Shown here in pieces: positions 1-10,429 of a DNA stretch of 64,000 nt (its first letter is position 1; every line of letters starts with the position of its first letter). This DNA comes from Lytechinus variegatus. Lineage: Eukaryota > Echinodermata > Echinoidea > Temnopleuroida > Toxopneustidae. A program made the translations under genes and the position numbers. The stretch is taken from positions 8,892,683 through 8,956,682 of the forward strand of contig NC_054741.1 in assembly GCF_018143015.1 (NCBI RefSeq), in the 5' to 3' direction. Below the pieces are notes generated by a model. It had not been told where the DNA came from. It did not search any database and was given only the letters and a program-made list of their open reading frames with translations.

Positions 1-699
1 TCATCATGCCTGGAGTTCTCGAGAAACAAGAATACTGCACTCTGATCGGTCAAAGAGACCACCCAGTGGCAAATTCCAATGGCTCCAGTGCCTGGGTTCG
101 TGGGAAGGTCACACTTCCCATGTGGTAATCTCCTCAAATACCCCGCGCCTGTTGTTCTGTGAACCTTATCCAGCCAATCAGAACTCTTGATTTCATGCAA
201 GTACAAAATTTCAGAAATCTTGTCTTGTACCTTGGTGGGAAAAGTGTGATCTTGACCCGATTAAAAGGTGCCGCATATCAAGAGTGGCATTGTGAGAAAG
301 TACAGAAGTTCAGCTTTATGATGATATAGATATCATTGAGGCTCAAAATAAAAAGTTTAGCACAATTTGCAAAAGAAAACAGAGGAAGAAAATTCAGTTA
401 TGAGGCACACTTTCAGGCCAGAAATTTACTTATTTAACAAAATATTGTATACAAAATAAATGACCAATATGAAAGAGTAACTTTTACTCTATCTGATGGT
501 GCAATAATATTTCATTTAACTTGGGGTTAAAATGGGTATTTTCTTAGAGAAAGAAAATCTCACGAATCACGAGATTTTGCAAGGAGGATTCAGCCACAAG
601 ATGATTTGGATGAATCTGGCCTTTTTGCTCATTAGCATAGGGACCTGCGGTCTGACTGGACCCAGGTCACGGTCCCGCTGCCTCCTAGCCTGGAGGCAT
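1..699. other. Non-coding, probably RPRD1 intron 1
   Basis: No convincing gene is visible. The stretch lies downstream of the RPRD1-like first exon on its strand, so it is most likely intron. The expected second RPRD1 exon (NRKLTFLYLAND-type residues) was looked for here on the minus strand and not found. A short GC-rich piece at about 640-699 borders the foldback cluster. Confidence 0.5.
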
Positions 700-1547
700 C
701 TGGGGAGTAAAATTATTTCTACTACATAGGCTTACTCCCCATGATGCCTGCCACGGCAAAGCATTGGGCCACACGAAGGAGAGTTTTTGGAGAAAACAAT
801 GTTGCTCCAAAACAGGCAGTCCAAAATACTTGATTTGTTTAACTTGCTAGCCACACAATTATGTAAATGGAAAAAGTCAAAATTCCCCCATTACATACAT
901 TTAATTTTTTTTACACGAGAAATATCAAGAACAATCATGTAAGAAGATGAGCAGATACTCACCGATGATCTTGTCGGCATTTTCCTTCTTTGTTTGTAGC
1001 CTAGTTACAAGATGCGTGTACGATATCATGAGCAGTGCCAATTAAAAAAAAGATTCAATCGGCTGATGAATATCGTGAATTGTTAAACACTTAATTTAGC
1101 TCATAAATATTTATTGGCTAATGCAAGTATTTTCAATTCACGATATTCATCAGCCGATTGAATTTTTTTTTTTAAATTGGCACTGCTCATATCGTCGCCC
1201 TCTCTTATACGCCACGTCTTGTAACTAGGCTACGAACAAAGAAGAAAAATGGCGACAAGATCATCGGTGAGTATCTGCTCATCTTCTTACATCATACATG
1301 ATTGTTCTTAATATTTCTAATATTTCTTGTGTAAAAAAAAATTAAATATACGTAATGGGGTATTTGAACTTCTTTTCCATTAACATAATTGTGTGGCTAG
1401 CAAGTTAAACAAATCAAGTATTTTGGACTGCCTGTTTTGGAGCAACATTGTTTTCTCTAAAAACTCACCTTCGTGTGGCCCAATGCCTTGCCGTGCCAGG
1501 CATCATGGGGAGTAAGCCTACGTAGTAGAAATAAATTTACTCCCCAG
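700..1547. mobile_element. Foldback element 1 (long inverted-repeat MITE-like)
   Basis: Arms 700-1085 and about 1140-1547 are inverted copies: CTGGGGAGTAAA at 700 mirrors TTTACTCCCCAG at 1536-1547, and the blocks at 811-870 and 1380-1440 match throughout. The symmetry centre is near 1123. No transposase is seen. Each arm contains an exon-like start, ATG(C/G)CGACAAGATCATCG, directly followed by a consensus splice donor GTGAGT (minus 980-961 and plus 1249-1270). The element may therefore carry a promoter and first exon, its own or captured. Confidence 0.8.
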
Positions 1548-2663
1548 ACTAGTCTTGAGGATGCAATGATGGTGACTTTTTAAAATCCTGTCATATACTT
1601 CTTCATCATTGACGTCTTGAATCCCTTTCCATAGAGCCTTGAGAGAACTAAGTAAATACAGATGGATTCCCCTTGGAAATCCATCTTTTTTTATTAAAAA
1701 TCACGTAATTGGTCGTGATTTAATTTATCTCTACACCTTTCTACACCTAATGTGTAGGAAGGTTTAAAAAAATGGGGAAAAAAAGGTGAAAAATAAAGTT
1801 TTCTTACCAGACCGATGTCGCATAGACCCCTCGATTCACATGTATTACCGATGTAAACAACGCAAATACAATGGCGTCGACCCTTGAACCGCTTATGTCT
1901 GACGTACATCCGGTTAGCGATGCTGTTCTAATTAATTTATAGATAAAATTATTATTTTACAAATAGAATATATTATGTAATTATAAATAATTGATATAAT
2001 ACTGCTAATTATTTATAATCATGTAATATATTTTATTTGTAAAATAATATTTTTTTCTATAAATTCTTCAAAAAGGCATTGTGCATCGGAAGTACCTAAT
2101 ACATAAGCAGTTCAAGGGTCGACGCCATTGTTTTGCGTTGTTTACATCGGTATCACATGTGGATCGAGGGGTCTACGCGACATCGGTCTGGTAAGAAACC
2201 TATATTTTTCACTTTTTTTTTCCTTTTTTCAGAGCTACCAAGTCTCACGCATTATGCGTGAGACTCGAGCATTTTGGACTCTTGTTCATCCCCTCAAATC
2301 TGTGTCTCACGCAACTATCACACTCACAGCCTATCCCCACATTGTACACAATGTCTGTGATCTCACTCAGATTCACAAAAAATCTCACGCATAGCTGGTC
2401 TTTGAACTTAGCATCTCTGTTTTTTTTTAAACCTTCCTATGCATTAGGTGTAGGGCTAGAGATAAATTAAATCACCAACAATTTCAGTACGTAATTTTTA
2501 ATAAAAAAGATGGATTTCCAAGGGGAATCCATCTGTATTTACTTGGTTCTCTTAACTTAACTTCAGGCTCTATGGAAAGAGATTCAAGACGTCAATGATG
2601 AAGCCGGAGTGTATGACAGGATTTAAAAAAGTCATCATTGCGTCCTCAAGAGACAAGACTAGT
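1548..2663. mobile_element. Foldback element 2, adjacent to element 1
   Basis: The left arm starts ACTAGTCTTGAGG and mirrors the right end CCTCAAGAGACAAGACTAGT at 2644-2663. Inner matches include the wing around GATGGATTCCCC (1662 and 2510) and the segment spanning GGGTCGACGCCATTG (mirrored near 1870 and at 2116). The AT-rich centre is near 2005. The right arm is about 190 bp longer because of an extra block at about 2230-2420 with several TCTCACGCA motifs. Both arms carry an exon-like segment ending CGGTCTG followed by a GTAAGAAA donor. No transposase is seen. Confidence 0.75.
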
Positions 2664-2679
2664 ACCCCAGACGCCTCCC

Positions 2680-3007
2680 CTGGGGCCGATTGCACGAAAG
2701 GGTCTTTGCAAGGACCGTCTTTCGTGTCGCCCATCTTTTATGATGCGCCATGTGAAACGCATTTTAAATAAATCATCTGCAAACATATTTCATTCGTCCG
2801 TTAAATTAAACAACATAGGCCTATTTGTTTATAAAATGATGTGATATATCATGAAATTGTATAAAATTTGATTTAGGCCTAAAAGCAAACTAACGAATCT
2901 CATTCTTTATCATAAATTTCAGAAACAACCCGCCTATAGCATATCATAAAAGATGGGCGACACGAAAGGCGGTCCTTGGAATGACCCTTTCGTGCAATCG
3001 GCCCCAG
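2680..3007. mobile_element. Foldback element 3 (MITE)
   Basis: Terminal inverted repeats of about 75 bp: CTGGGGCCGATTGCACGAAA at 2680 mirrors TTTCGTGCAATCGGCCCCAG ending at 3007. The interior of about 180 bp is AT-rich and non-coding. It sits in the RPRD1-like intron 1, 107 bp past the exon 1 donor. Confidence 0.85.
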
Positions 3008-3113
3008 GCTACCGCCGCTGACGGTCGGCAGATCTTGCAACCAACCCGTGCCGTGGCGCCGGGCCGTGACCTGCCCGACCAGCCTAGGGAGCCTGCCCCA
3101 GTGTTCGTCTTAC

Positions 3114-3264
3114 CTTTCACGAGCAGTGTGTACCAGACAGTTACTATTTTCTTAGCATGTTTCCGATGATGAATCAGCCATAAGGACATGGTCTGGATGC
3201 TCTGCTGTGTATTTGTTAGCGTTGCTAACTTATCGGAAAGCGCCTTTTCTGTAAAAGAGCTCAT
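3114..3264 (-). CDS. RPRD1: RPRD1A/B-like protein, first coding exon (partial gene)
   Basis: The ATG at 3264 opens 50 codons that read MSSFTEKALSDKLATL, then a block around SLWLIHHRKHAKKIV. This closely follows the start of human RPRD1A/RPRD1B, the CTD-interacting (CID) domain of regulators that bind phosphorylated RNA polymerase II. The frame stops being RPRD-like at GTGAAAG|GTAAGA, a good splice donor at 3113, leaving phase 1. Only CID helices 1-2 are present; later exons are expected left of the window. A CpG-rich stretch at 3265-3385 directly upstream is the likely promoter and 5'UTR. Immediately beyond it lies the 3' end of a same-strand LINE. Family assignment is strong; choice between 1A and 1B is not possible. 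Confidence 0.85.
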
Positions 3265-3385
3265 TATTCTGACTTTATCAGATTACTCAGCTCAGCGACG
3301 TTTTACGGCCGGCCGGTCGAACGAGCCACCAAACGCGACGGTGTCCCTGAAACTTCGAATAGAAAAAAAGAAAGAAAGAATGTCA
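3265..3385 (-). promoter_or_regulatory. Probable RPRD1 promoter/5'UTR
   Basis: CpG-rich (GGCCGGCCGG, ACGCGACGG) stretch directly upstream of the RPRD1-like ATG, in an otherwise AT-rich CpG-poor region. No TATA box is seen. It is bounded at about 3388 by the GAAGAAGAAGAA tail of the LINE, so any upstream promoter sequence is displaced by at least 4 kb. Position-based inference. Confidence 0.4.
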
Positions 3386-3560
3386 TTTCTTCTTCTTCTT
3401 CCATGATCCAGTAGTGTGCATAAACCTCCACGGAGTATCGTCGCACAACAGTTGGTTGTCTATCGGCTAATTAAACGTGTTGCTCGTAGCAAAGCTCGAT
3501 GAAAATAAGTCCAAAAACGAACGCATATACACTATATACAAATTGTTCTCATATTTTGAG

Positions 3561-5110
3561 TTAGTTTAAGACGACATCTCTGACTCGTGTCTTGAAGATG
3601 TCGATCGATGGTGAGATGACCACATTTTCAGGTAGACCGTTCCACAAACGGATGGTGTTTGGGAAGAACGTATCCTTCAGTAGTGATGTGCGTGATCGTG
3701 GGATTAGAAATCTCTTGCTGTGGCCTCTGGTTGGAGTGTTGAGCGGTACCAACTGGTCGTCGGGGATGTCAATCAGATGGTTGGTGATTCGGTACATCAT
3801 AGTAAGCTTTGACACTGCTCTACGATGTTGCAGGGTCTTCCACTGAAGCGCATCAATCATGGTTGTGACGCTACATCGTCTTGAGTAATTGTTCATCACA
3901 TAGCGAGCTGCACTCCGTTGCACAGATTCTGCCTTGGAAATGGCTTTGCTGGTGTGGGGATCCCACACACAACTTGCGTACTCCACGATAGGCCGAACAA
4001 GTGTGTTGTAACAGGCAGCTTTGGTTTCCTTGGAGCATGACTTACCGGGCAAGTTTCTCCTTAAGAAGCCAAGTGTCTTCATTCCCTTTTTGGTAATGTT
4101 GTCAATGTGTCTGTCAAAGGAGAGATCACTCGAAATCTCAACGCCCAAGTACTTGGCAGATTCAACAGGCTTTAGTTCAGTTCCATGGACTGTATATGTA
4201 TGGCTATGTCGGTCTTTTTTCTTCCGTTTGGAGACATGAAGAACCTGGCATTTCCCGGGATGAAATTCCATTAGCCATTTCCTTTCCCATTCTTGTAGTG
4301 CATTTAGATCTTGTTGCAGCTGAACTGCATCATCATGGCTGTTGATGGCCCTATACACCATGGTATCGTCGGCAAAGAGCTTGACATTGGTGCCATCGGA
4401 GACACAGTTGGGAAGGTCGTTGATGTAGACCAGGAAAAGGAGCGGCCCAAGTACACTGCCCTGGGGTACACCTGAGGTTACTGGTGCAATGTCGGAACTT
4501 TCCCCGTCAATTACTACACGCTGAGTACGGCCATGAAGGAAATTTCTGATCCACGTCAAGAGGCTGCCGGAGAGACCGTAGTACTCTAGCTTACGTAAAA
4601 GATGAGGATGGGGCACCTTGTCAAAAGCCTTGGCAAAGTCAAGCAGAATCACATCAGTCTGGACACATGCGTCGATGTTGCGAGCAAGGTCGTCCACGGT
4701 TAGGATCAGCTGGGACTCACAAGATCTTGCCTTCCTGAAGCCATGTTGCACATCAGTGAGAATCTTATGAACATCAAGATGGCCCATTATGGTGCTGTGG
4801 ATGATATGCTCTAGGATCTTACAGCATATGATGGTCAAAGAGATCGGGCGGTAGTTGGATGGTAAACTCTTGTCCCCTTTCTTATAGATGGGTGTTACAT
4901 TAGCAGATTTCCATGCCTCTGGTAGAATGCCAGTGTCAATTGATGCTTGGTAAAGAGTGGCAAGAACGGGACCAAGAATATCTGCGAGTTCTTTCAGAAG
5001 TCGGGGAGGAATGTTGTCGGGTCCAGATGCTTTGTGTGGGTTTAGTTTCTTAAGGAGTTTGATTATTCCATTTGAAGTGACGTCAATGTGCGATAGGCGG
5101 GGGGTACGGA
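3561..5110 (-). CDS. LINE ORF: reverse transcriptase domain
   Basis: Open frame through all RT blocks: the fingers block GPDNIPPRLLKELAD, the NYRPISLT block, motif A DFAKAFDKV, motif B SGVPQGSVLGPLLF, motif C FADDTMVYRA, and the thumb and C-terminal region ending in FKTRVRDVVLN. The catalytic aspartates of motifs A and C are kept. Coordinates start where the frame becomes RT-like; the same frame is open up to 5258 but reads as an off-frame of the endonuclease ORF there. Confidence 0.85.
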
Positions 5111-6894
5111 CTAGGACCAAGGTTGGGGATGGGCTCCCTGTCCTCGTCAACGTTGTTGAAGACTGATGAAAATTGGTCGTTGAGGTTTGCCTTGTCCTTA
5201 CTGCTGGTGAAAGTTGCGCCAGTTGGTCCACGAAGGGGGGAGATGCCATTACTATCACAGCGCTTGCTTGAGATGTAGCTCCAGAATCTTTTGGGGTTAG
5301 ATCGAAGATCAGGACAAATGATGTTGTTTATGTATGTCTCGTAGGCCTCCTTACAAGCTTTCTGCGTTTTCCTCTTCAGTGAGATGAATTTCTCCCACAT
5401 CCGTGCCTTCCTCGGACCACAGTATGAGCGGGCCTTGTTGTAGGCTCTTTGTTTCTGTCTACTTAACCTCTTAACTTTCCTGTTGACCCAAGGTTGATTG
5501 TATCTTTGAGTGTACGTGAATTTTGATGGAACATGTTTGTCAAGTATTTCCTGTAATTCTGTTTTAATGGATGACCACATCTCATTTACCGATGAGGACG
5601 CGTCGTATTTGCTAAAGAATTCTTCAGCCATCCTTTCTCCTCCTTTACGGACATCCTCCATGTTGGCCTTGTCCCACAGATAGATCTTGCGTTTGGCAGG
5701 TTTGCGTCTGCGTGGTATGATGTCGGTGTTGATACACACGATGTCATGGTCACCAATTCCAGGCATCGACTGACAATTGTTGATGAAGGCTGGTCTATTT
5801 GTCAGGAACAGGTCGAGAGTATGTTCCAGTCTAGTGGGAAAGGTGACAATCTGCTCAAGACCTGCTTCGACGATTGTAGTGAAGATGTCATTATTCACTG
5901 ATTGCGTGTTGCGGTGGCCAGTGACCACATAGTCACTCCAGTCGATGTCTGGTAAATTGAAGTCTCCTCCAATCCATAAGACAGACTTTCTGTGTTGTTG
6001 AGCCACATTTCTTATGTTGGTGCAGAGACTCTCCATGTAGTCATTCCGAGAGCTTGGTGGTCGGTAGACTGCTCCAACAATGATGGACTCCTTCCGACTC
6101 CTGTTGGCTGTAATATTAAGCTCAATAAACAGTGCTTCACAGTCATCTGCAGTGTGAAGATGTTTTGCATCAAAACTCCTGGAGATAGCGACTGCTACAC
6201 CTCCATAGCCATCTGATCGATCTCTTCTGAAAAGCTCATAATGCAGACCTTGTGGTAAGATCTCACTGCTCAGGATGTTCGAGTTCAGCCATGTTTCAGT
6301 AAGGATTATGATGTCGGGCTTTGCTGTTTCAATGATTATCCAAAATTCGGCCAGTTTATTCTTGATGCTTTGACAGTTAATTACTAACACACTAATGTTT
6401 TTCTGTTGAGCACTCATGGGCACCGTGTCTGGGGCATCTGGTAGCGGTGTTGAACAGGCCTGGGGATGACCAGGTACAGGACTCTCTCTACCGGAGTTCA
6501 CCGAGTCTAAGATGCTGTCAGGTATTGAAGATTCAAAGAGACTTGAATGGAATTGAGGTAAACCGCATGAGCAACATATCCAGTCTGCGTTGAATTTTTC
6601 CAAGGCATTGAAGACCGCGGTACTGATATTGACACAATTCTTGTGGTACCATATACCACAGCTATTACAAGCAATAGCTGGCGCCTTCCAGGTGACAGAC
6701 CTATCACAGATGCCACACGGAAACTTTGGTTTGGGTAGCATTATCGAAAATACAATAATAAGGCAGAGAAAGATGTAGCGAAGCAACATATTAGCAATGA
6801 GGTCATAGGCATAATGGAAGAGTTTGGTATAGTCTATAGACAAGGATATGGCGACGATGTTGTTGATGATGACGATAATGACGGATGTTTTCAC
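5083..6894 (-). CDS. LINE ORF: PHD-like finger plus APE endonuclease
   Basis: 603 residues. Residues 1-50 include two hydrophobic runs, unusual for a retrotransposon protein and perhaps not translated; a Met lies just before the finger, at MLPKPKFPCG. Finger Cys/His pairs: C-x2-C, C-x2-C, H-x2-C, C-x-C. The endonuclease keeps the catalytic TETWL, GGDFN and SDGYGG regions and the terminal GDHDIV motif. A basic linker (RKVKRLSRQKQRAYNK) precedes the RT. This frame closes just after the frame switch described for the whole element, so the RT must be reached by a frame change or the copy is damaged there. Otherwise there are no internal stops, which suggests a young insertion. Confidence 0.8.
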   Translation of the reverse strand: MKTSVIIVIINNIVAISLSIDYTKLFHYAYDLIANMLLRYIFLCLIIVFSIMLPKPKFPCGICDRSVTWKAPAIACNSCGIWYHKNCVNISTAVFNALEKFNADWICCSCGLPQFHSSLFESSIPDSILDSVNSGRESPVPGHPQACSTPLPDAPDTVPMSAQQKNISVLVINCQSIKNKLAEFWIIIETAKPDIIILTETWLNSNILSSEILPQGLHYELFRRDRSDGYGGVAVAISRSFDAKHLHTADDCEALFIELNITANRSRKESIIVGAVYRPPSSRNDYMESLCTNIRNVAQQHRKSVLWIGGDFNLPDIDWSDYVVTGHRNTQSVNNDIFTTIVEAGLEQIVTFPTRLEHTLDLFLTNRPAFINNCQSMPGIGDHDIVCINTDIIPRRRKPAKRKIYLWDKANMEDVRKGGERMAEEFFSKYDASSSVNEMWSSIKTELQEILDKHVPSKFTYTQRYNQPWVNRKVKRLSRQKQRAYNKARSYCGPRKARMWEKFISLKRKTQKACKEAYETYINNIICPDLRSNPKRFWSYISSKRCDSNGISPLRGPTGATFTSSKDKANLNDQFSSVFNNVDEDREPIPNLGPSPYPPPIAH

Positions 6895-7483
6895 GTATCC
6901 AGTTAATTTGATGAAGCATTAAAAGTTTAACATGAAGATGAATAAATGGAAAGATCTTACTTGATAGTTGATCTCTTTTGGCAGAAACGTCTTTGAAATC
7001 GTCATGCAGAAACACGATGATAAGTTGCCTTCATAATACTAGGTCCAAGTTGCTAAAAATAGAGGATATGGGCCATTGACAGGAAGAATTCCATTATGAC
7101 GTCACTGACAACAGGTGTCGATGTCCGCGTAAATCCAGACACACACATGAGCGCAGGTGTTGATGCCGGTTGATGCAGTGGGCGCAGAGATGATCCCCGC
7201 GTAGCGCATGCCCGTTGTCAAAGCAATTTACGCGAAAGAAGATGCAAATATTGAAGAAAAATCTCTCTAAAAACTGAAATTTTACGACGAATTCGACGTT
7301 TTAACACTTTTGATGTTGATAGAAGAATTAAGATAACCGCATATTCATGTTGTACGCAATAAGTCCAGTAGACTGATATAAAAATTATAATGAAACTCGA
7401 ACGATAACACCAAAATTAAGTCCAAATTAGCGGAGCTCGAACAAAACACGTCTTGTCAGCTTGACAGACAACCAACCACCTTT

Positions 7484-8378
7484 GCATTGATTGATTGATT
7501 GATTTTATTTGTCAGGTAACTGTGAACAAGTACATGAGAATATGAACAGTAGTGTATACCTTGACAGGATTGCCCATGAAAGCCGAGATGGTTTATTTCC
7601 ACTGGGGTCCTTAGTTGTTGTCAATTACTGATGTAAGGACTCCTTACATCAGTAATTGACAACAATGTACATCTATGAAAAACACCTATAGAAATCTACA
7701 AACTACATCAATTAAGTCTAGACCACTAAAATTACACGAAGAATTGTAAAACTTAATATATAAAAAGACAAAAACAAATAAGTTTGCCATGAAAAACATT
7801 TACGCAAAATATGATTAAAATAATTGTAAAACAGGTTGAGTAAACGATCATTACTTCTAGGTTACATATGAAAATTATATACTATAATCAGTAATTAAAT
7901 AGTGCTAAATGCATTGTAACTAATACAAGATTCATGAATCGTAAAACCTAAGATATGAAAAAGTACAAATAAGTTTGATATCAAACTTTCACGCAAACAA
8001 CAAAAGATGATGAAATAATGTAAAACAAATTGATTATCAAAATAAATCATAACTAAATAGTTATATATAAGACTACATGATACACATGAAATTAGAAAGA
8101 ATATTTAACATTACAGAGTGGGGACATTTTTTAAGTGTTGTTTCAATACTCTTTTAAATTGTGTAAAAATCTTAACCGATTTAACATGATTAGGGAGGGA
8201 ATTCCAAAAATGTATACCATTATAATAAAATGTGTTGCCCTGACCTTTTCTCATAGGTACAACAAAGTTAAACAGACTATTTCTTGTTTCATGCCCGTGA
8301 ATATTAGATGACCGTGTACAGTTTTTTGAGATCAGTGATTGCTTAATTTTTAAAAAGTAATTTCTTATTTCTCCCTAA
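7484..8378 (-). mobile_element. LINE 3' fragment, 5'-truncated
   Basis: On the minus strand, 8330 to about 8120 encodes a LINE RT C-terminus: SSNIHGHETRNSLFNF, then FYYNGIHFWNSLPNHV, and a stop after KNVPTL. A long AT-rich 3'UTR follows, ending in a CAAT microsatellite tail (ATTG units on the plus strand at 7486-7503). No upstream RT remains, since a hAT-like element starts at 8379. A perfect 25-bp hairpin (7615-7639/7641-7665, one-base loop) lies in the 3'UTR. Confidence 0.8.
7615..7665. repeat. Perfect 25-bp hairpin
   Basis: TTGTTGTCAATTACTGATG... at 7615-7639 is followed after a single base by its exact reverse complement at 7641-7665. It lies in the 3'UTR of the LINE fragment and may be a 3' structure recognised by the LINE reverse transcriptase, or a cruciform. 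The structure is directly visible; the function is a guess. Confidence 0.85.
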
Positions 8379-10051
8379 CACTGGCGTAAATCCCGGGGGA
8401 TGGGGGATATAACCCCCCACCCCACTTTTCGATGAGGGGGATGGCCTGTAAAAACATCCTCCGCACTATTTATGAAAGAAATTGAAAAAAATCACAAGAG
8501 ATAATTGTTTTATTGGTGAAAATTCTTCCTGAAATATAACTTAACAACTAAAACAATATTATTGAATCATAAAATGCAAATAAAGAGCCAGTTACCATTT
8601 CCAAACGAAATACTTATGTCCTTATTATAACATTGAAGAGAAACCCCCGTTTCTTCCAATTCATCAAATGTTGGGGTCTTTGGGAAGAGATTAAAATGGA
8701 GTGTCATTTTTTTTAATGTAATCTCTTACAAAACCATTAAACCATCATGGGGTAAAAAAGATAATAATATTGGAGGGGTATTTGCCATATGGACATACAG
8801 TGTCGTAACTACGGGGGCATGTGGCCTTCCCCCCAAATCGGCTGACCAAAAAAAACAGGGAAAAGGAGAAGAGGGAGAAAGGAAGAGAAACGTAGTGGGA
8901 AAGAAGAAAATATTATTCATTATAATGTACTATTATATCATAATTATGTTATGTTACATTACATTTTTGTCACTACATAATTTGCCCAAGGCCTACGTCT
9001 TTATTGTTCCTGGTGCTCGCATTGTCTGTTAACGAGATATAATCCGGTTGTACTAAAACATCCCGTTTTCAAGTCAATATAAACCAAATATATTTTCTAG
9101 CACTTGAGTTATCATTGTTTTATGAAGTGACATATGCTTCTTTTTCATGACTCAAAAAGTGATTGCCACATATTAAGGTCTCCGTATATATGAAACATTT
9201 CCTGTTCGTAATTACGTTCGCATTTAGTGGATTGGTGAGATATGTCTGCTCTTCATGAATTCCTAAAATCAGTCCTTAAAATGTCCCTTCTTCTGATCTG
9301 AATATCAAAAATTTTCAGCTAGCGCTTCGCGCTCGCATCATTTGGTTAATGGAATACGTATGGTCCTAGTTTATTCCTACAAAGAAACCCTAGAATGCCC
9401 CACTTCAGGTCTGAATTATCTAAATTTTCAGCTCGCGCTTCGCGCTCGCAATATTTCATTAATGAAATGCGTATGATAATCATGATTGCAATGACTACAA
9501 AAAGTGTTTCATTTGTTCAGATGTAATTCTAATAAAATCAGCAAGCGCTTGGCACTCGCATTAAATGACTATGGTGAGATATGCATACTCTTAATGGATT
9601 CCTAAAATGTATTCCTTAAAATCTCGCTGTTTGGGGTCAAAATATACGAAAACTTCAGCTCCCGCTTCGCGCTCGCATTGTTTAGCGAGACAGATACCTA
9701 TCATGATTACACAAATTTGATTATAGTGTCCCTTTTTAGGTGTGAATATAAAAAAAATTCAGCTCGCGCTTCGCGCTCGCATCATTGGATCAGTGAGATG
9801 CATATACGTTTGATGACATAGTCCTTAAAATATCTCTATTAGGTCAGTATAACTGGCAACTGAGCGCGCTCACTCAAATTGCTGGTGCCCCCGCACCCCC
9901 AATGCCTTGACCTTGGCCTTGACCCACGGTACGCCACTGTGGACATAATAATTAATGACAATTCCTTGCTTATCTAAAAATATGATTGCAAAAAAAAATG
10001 CTAAAATATTTCAGTCATCCCCCCACCCATCAACACAGATTTACGCCAGTG
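8379..10051. mobile_element. hAT-like element, outer (TIR CACTGGCGTAAATC)
   Basis: Terminal repeats CACTGGCGTAAATC at 8379 and its reverse complement GATTTACGCCAGTG ending at 10051 match exactly over 14 bp. Flanks share only TCTCC, so the target duplication is decayed. The interior has no transposase and is interrupted by a second element at 8798-9939; without it the element would be about 530 bp. Short CAGTG-type termini are typical of the hAT superfamily. Confidence 0.75.
8798..9939. mobile_element. hAT-like element, inner, with CGCTCGC array
   Basis: Begins CAGTGTCGTAACTACGGGGG and ends CCACGGTACGCCACTG, flanked by a perfect 8-bp duplication TGGACATA (8790-8797 and 9940-9947), the hAT signature. 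It has no transposase. The right half (9310-9890) holds about six units spaced roughly 110 bp apart, each with a GCTCGCGCTTCGCGCTCGC-type motif followed by a diverged AT-rich spacer. Nested in the 8379-10051 element, so it is the younger of the two. Confidence 0.9.
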
Positions 10052-10429
10052 ATCTCCACCAAAAAAAAACACAACTATCATCGTACAAGCAACAGAACAT
10101 TTTCATTTTTCATATAAAAAGAAAGTACCATTGATAATTGTTTAAACATAATGAAAATGCAACATAACTTAACTACAGTTCTGAGAGATTTGACGAGAGC
10201 TCGAGGTACACAGAGCCATAGAGTTATATAAACCTAGTACAGAGCGGACATGCAGGATCGTAAGGGGGGTTGGGGTGCGACACCCCCCACACACTAATTT
10301 GGATATCGTCGGTAAATCAGCGCTGCCGTCGGGGGGAAAAATTCTATGCTTAGTTCTATGCCTTCATTCTTCATGGTTACATTGCTTTGACTGAATTCTG
10401 TTTTTTAGTTCAAAATTTGAAGAAAACTG

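Larger units (their letters stand above)
3386..7480 (-). mobile_element. CR1-like LINE with PHD-like finger, nearly intact
   Basis: Non-LTR retrotransposon on the minus strand. A 603-codon frame (6894-5083) begins with a short hydrophobic stretch, a PHD/RING-like Cys-rich finger at about residues 57-110 (CGICDRS, CNSCGIWYHKNC, WICCSC), then an APE-type endonuclease at about 165-400 (INCQSIKNK, TETWLNS, GGDFNLPDIDW, GDHDIV). Reverse transcriptase follows in a second frame (about 5110-3561) with GPDNIPP, NYRPISL, LLDFAKAFDKV, GVPQGSVLGP and FADD, and a normal LINE C-terminus (RLWNGLPENVV). The two frames overlap at 5083-5258; the switch fits one extra base in the G run at 5099-5104. The 3' tail is a short GAA repeat near 3388-3402. 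Sequence 6895-7480 is probably its 5'UTR. Clade (CR1 versus other Jockey-group) is from motif style only. Confidence 0.85.

Noticed and set aside
3188-3406. Plus-strand frame over the RPRD1-like exon
   Set aside because: Antisense shadow of a clearly recognised conserved exon.
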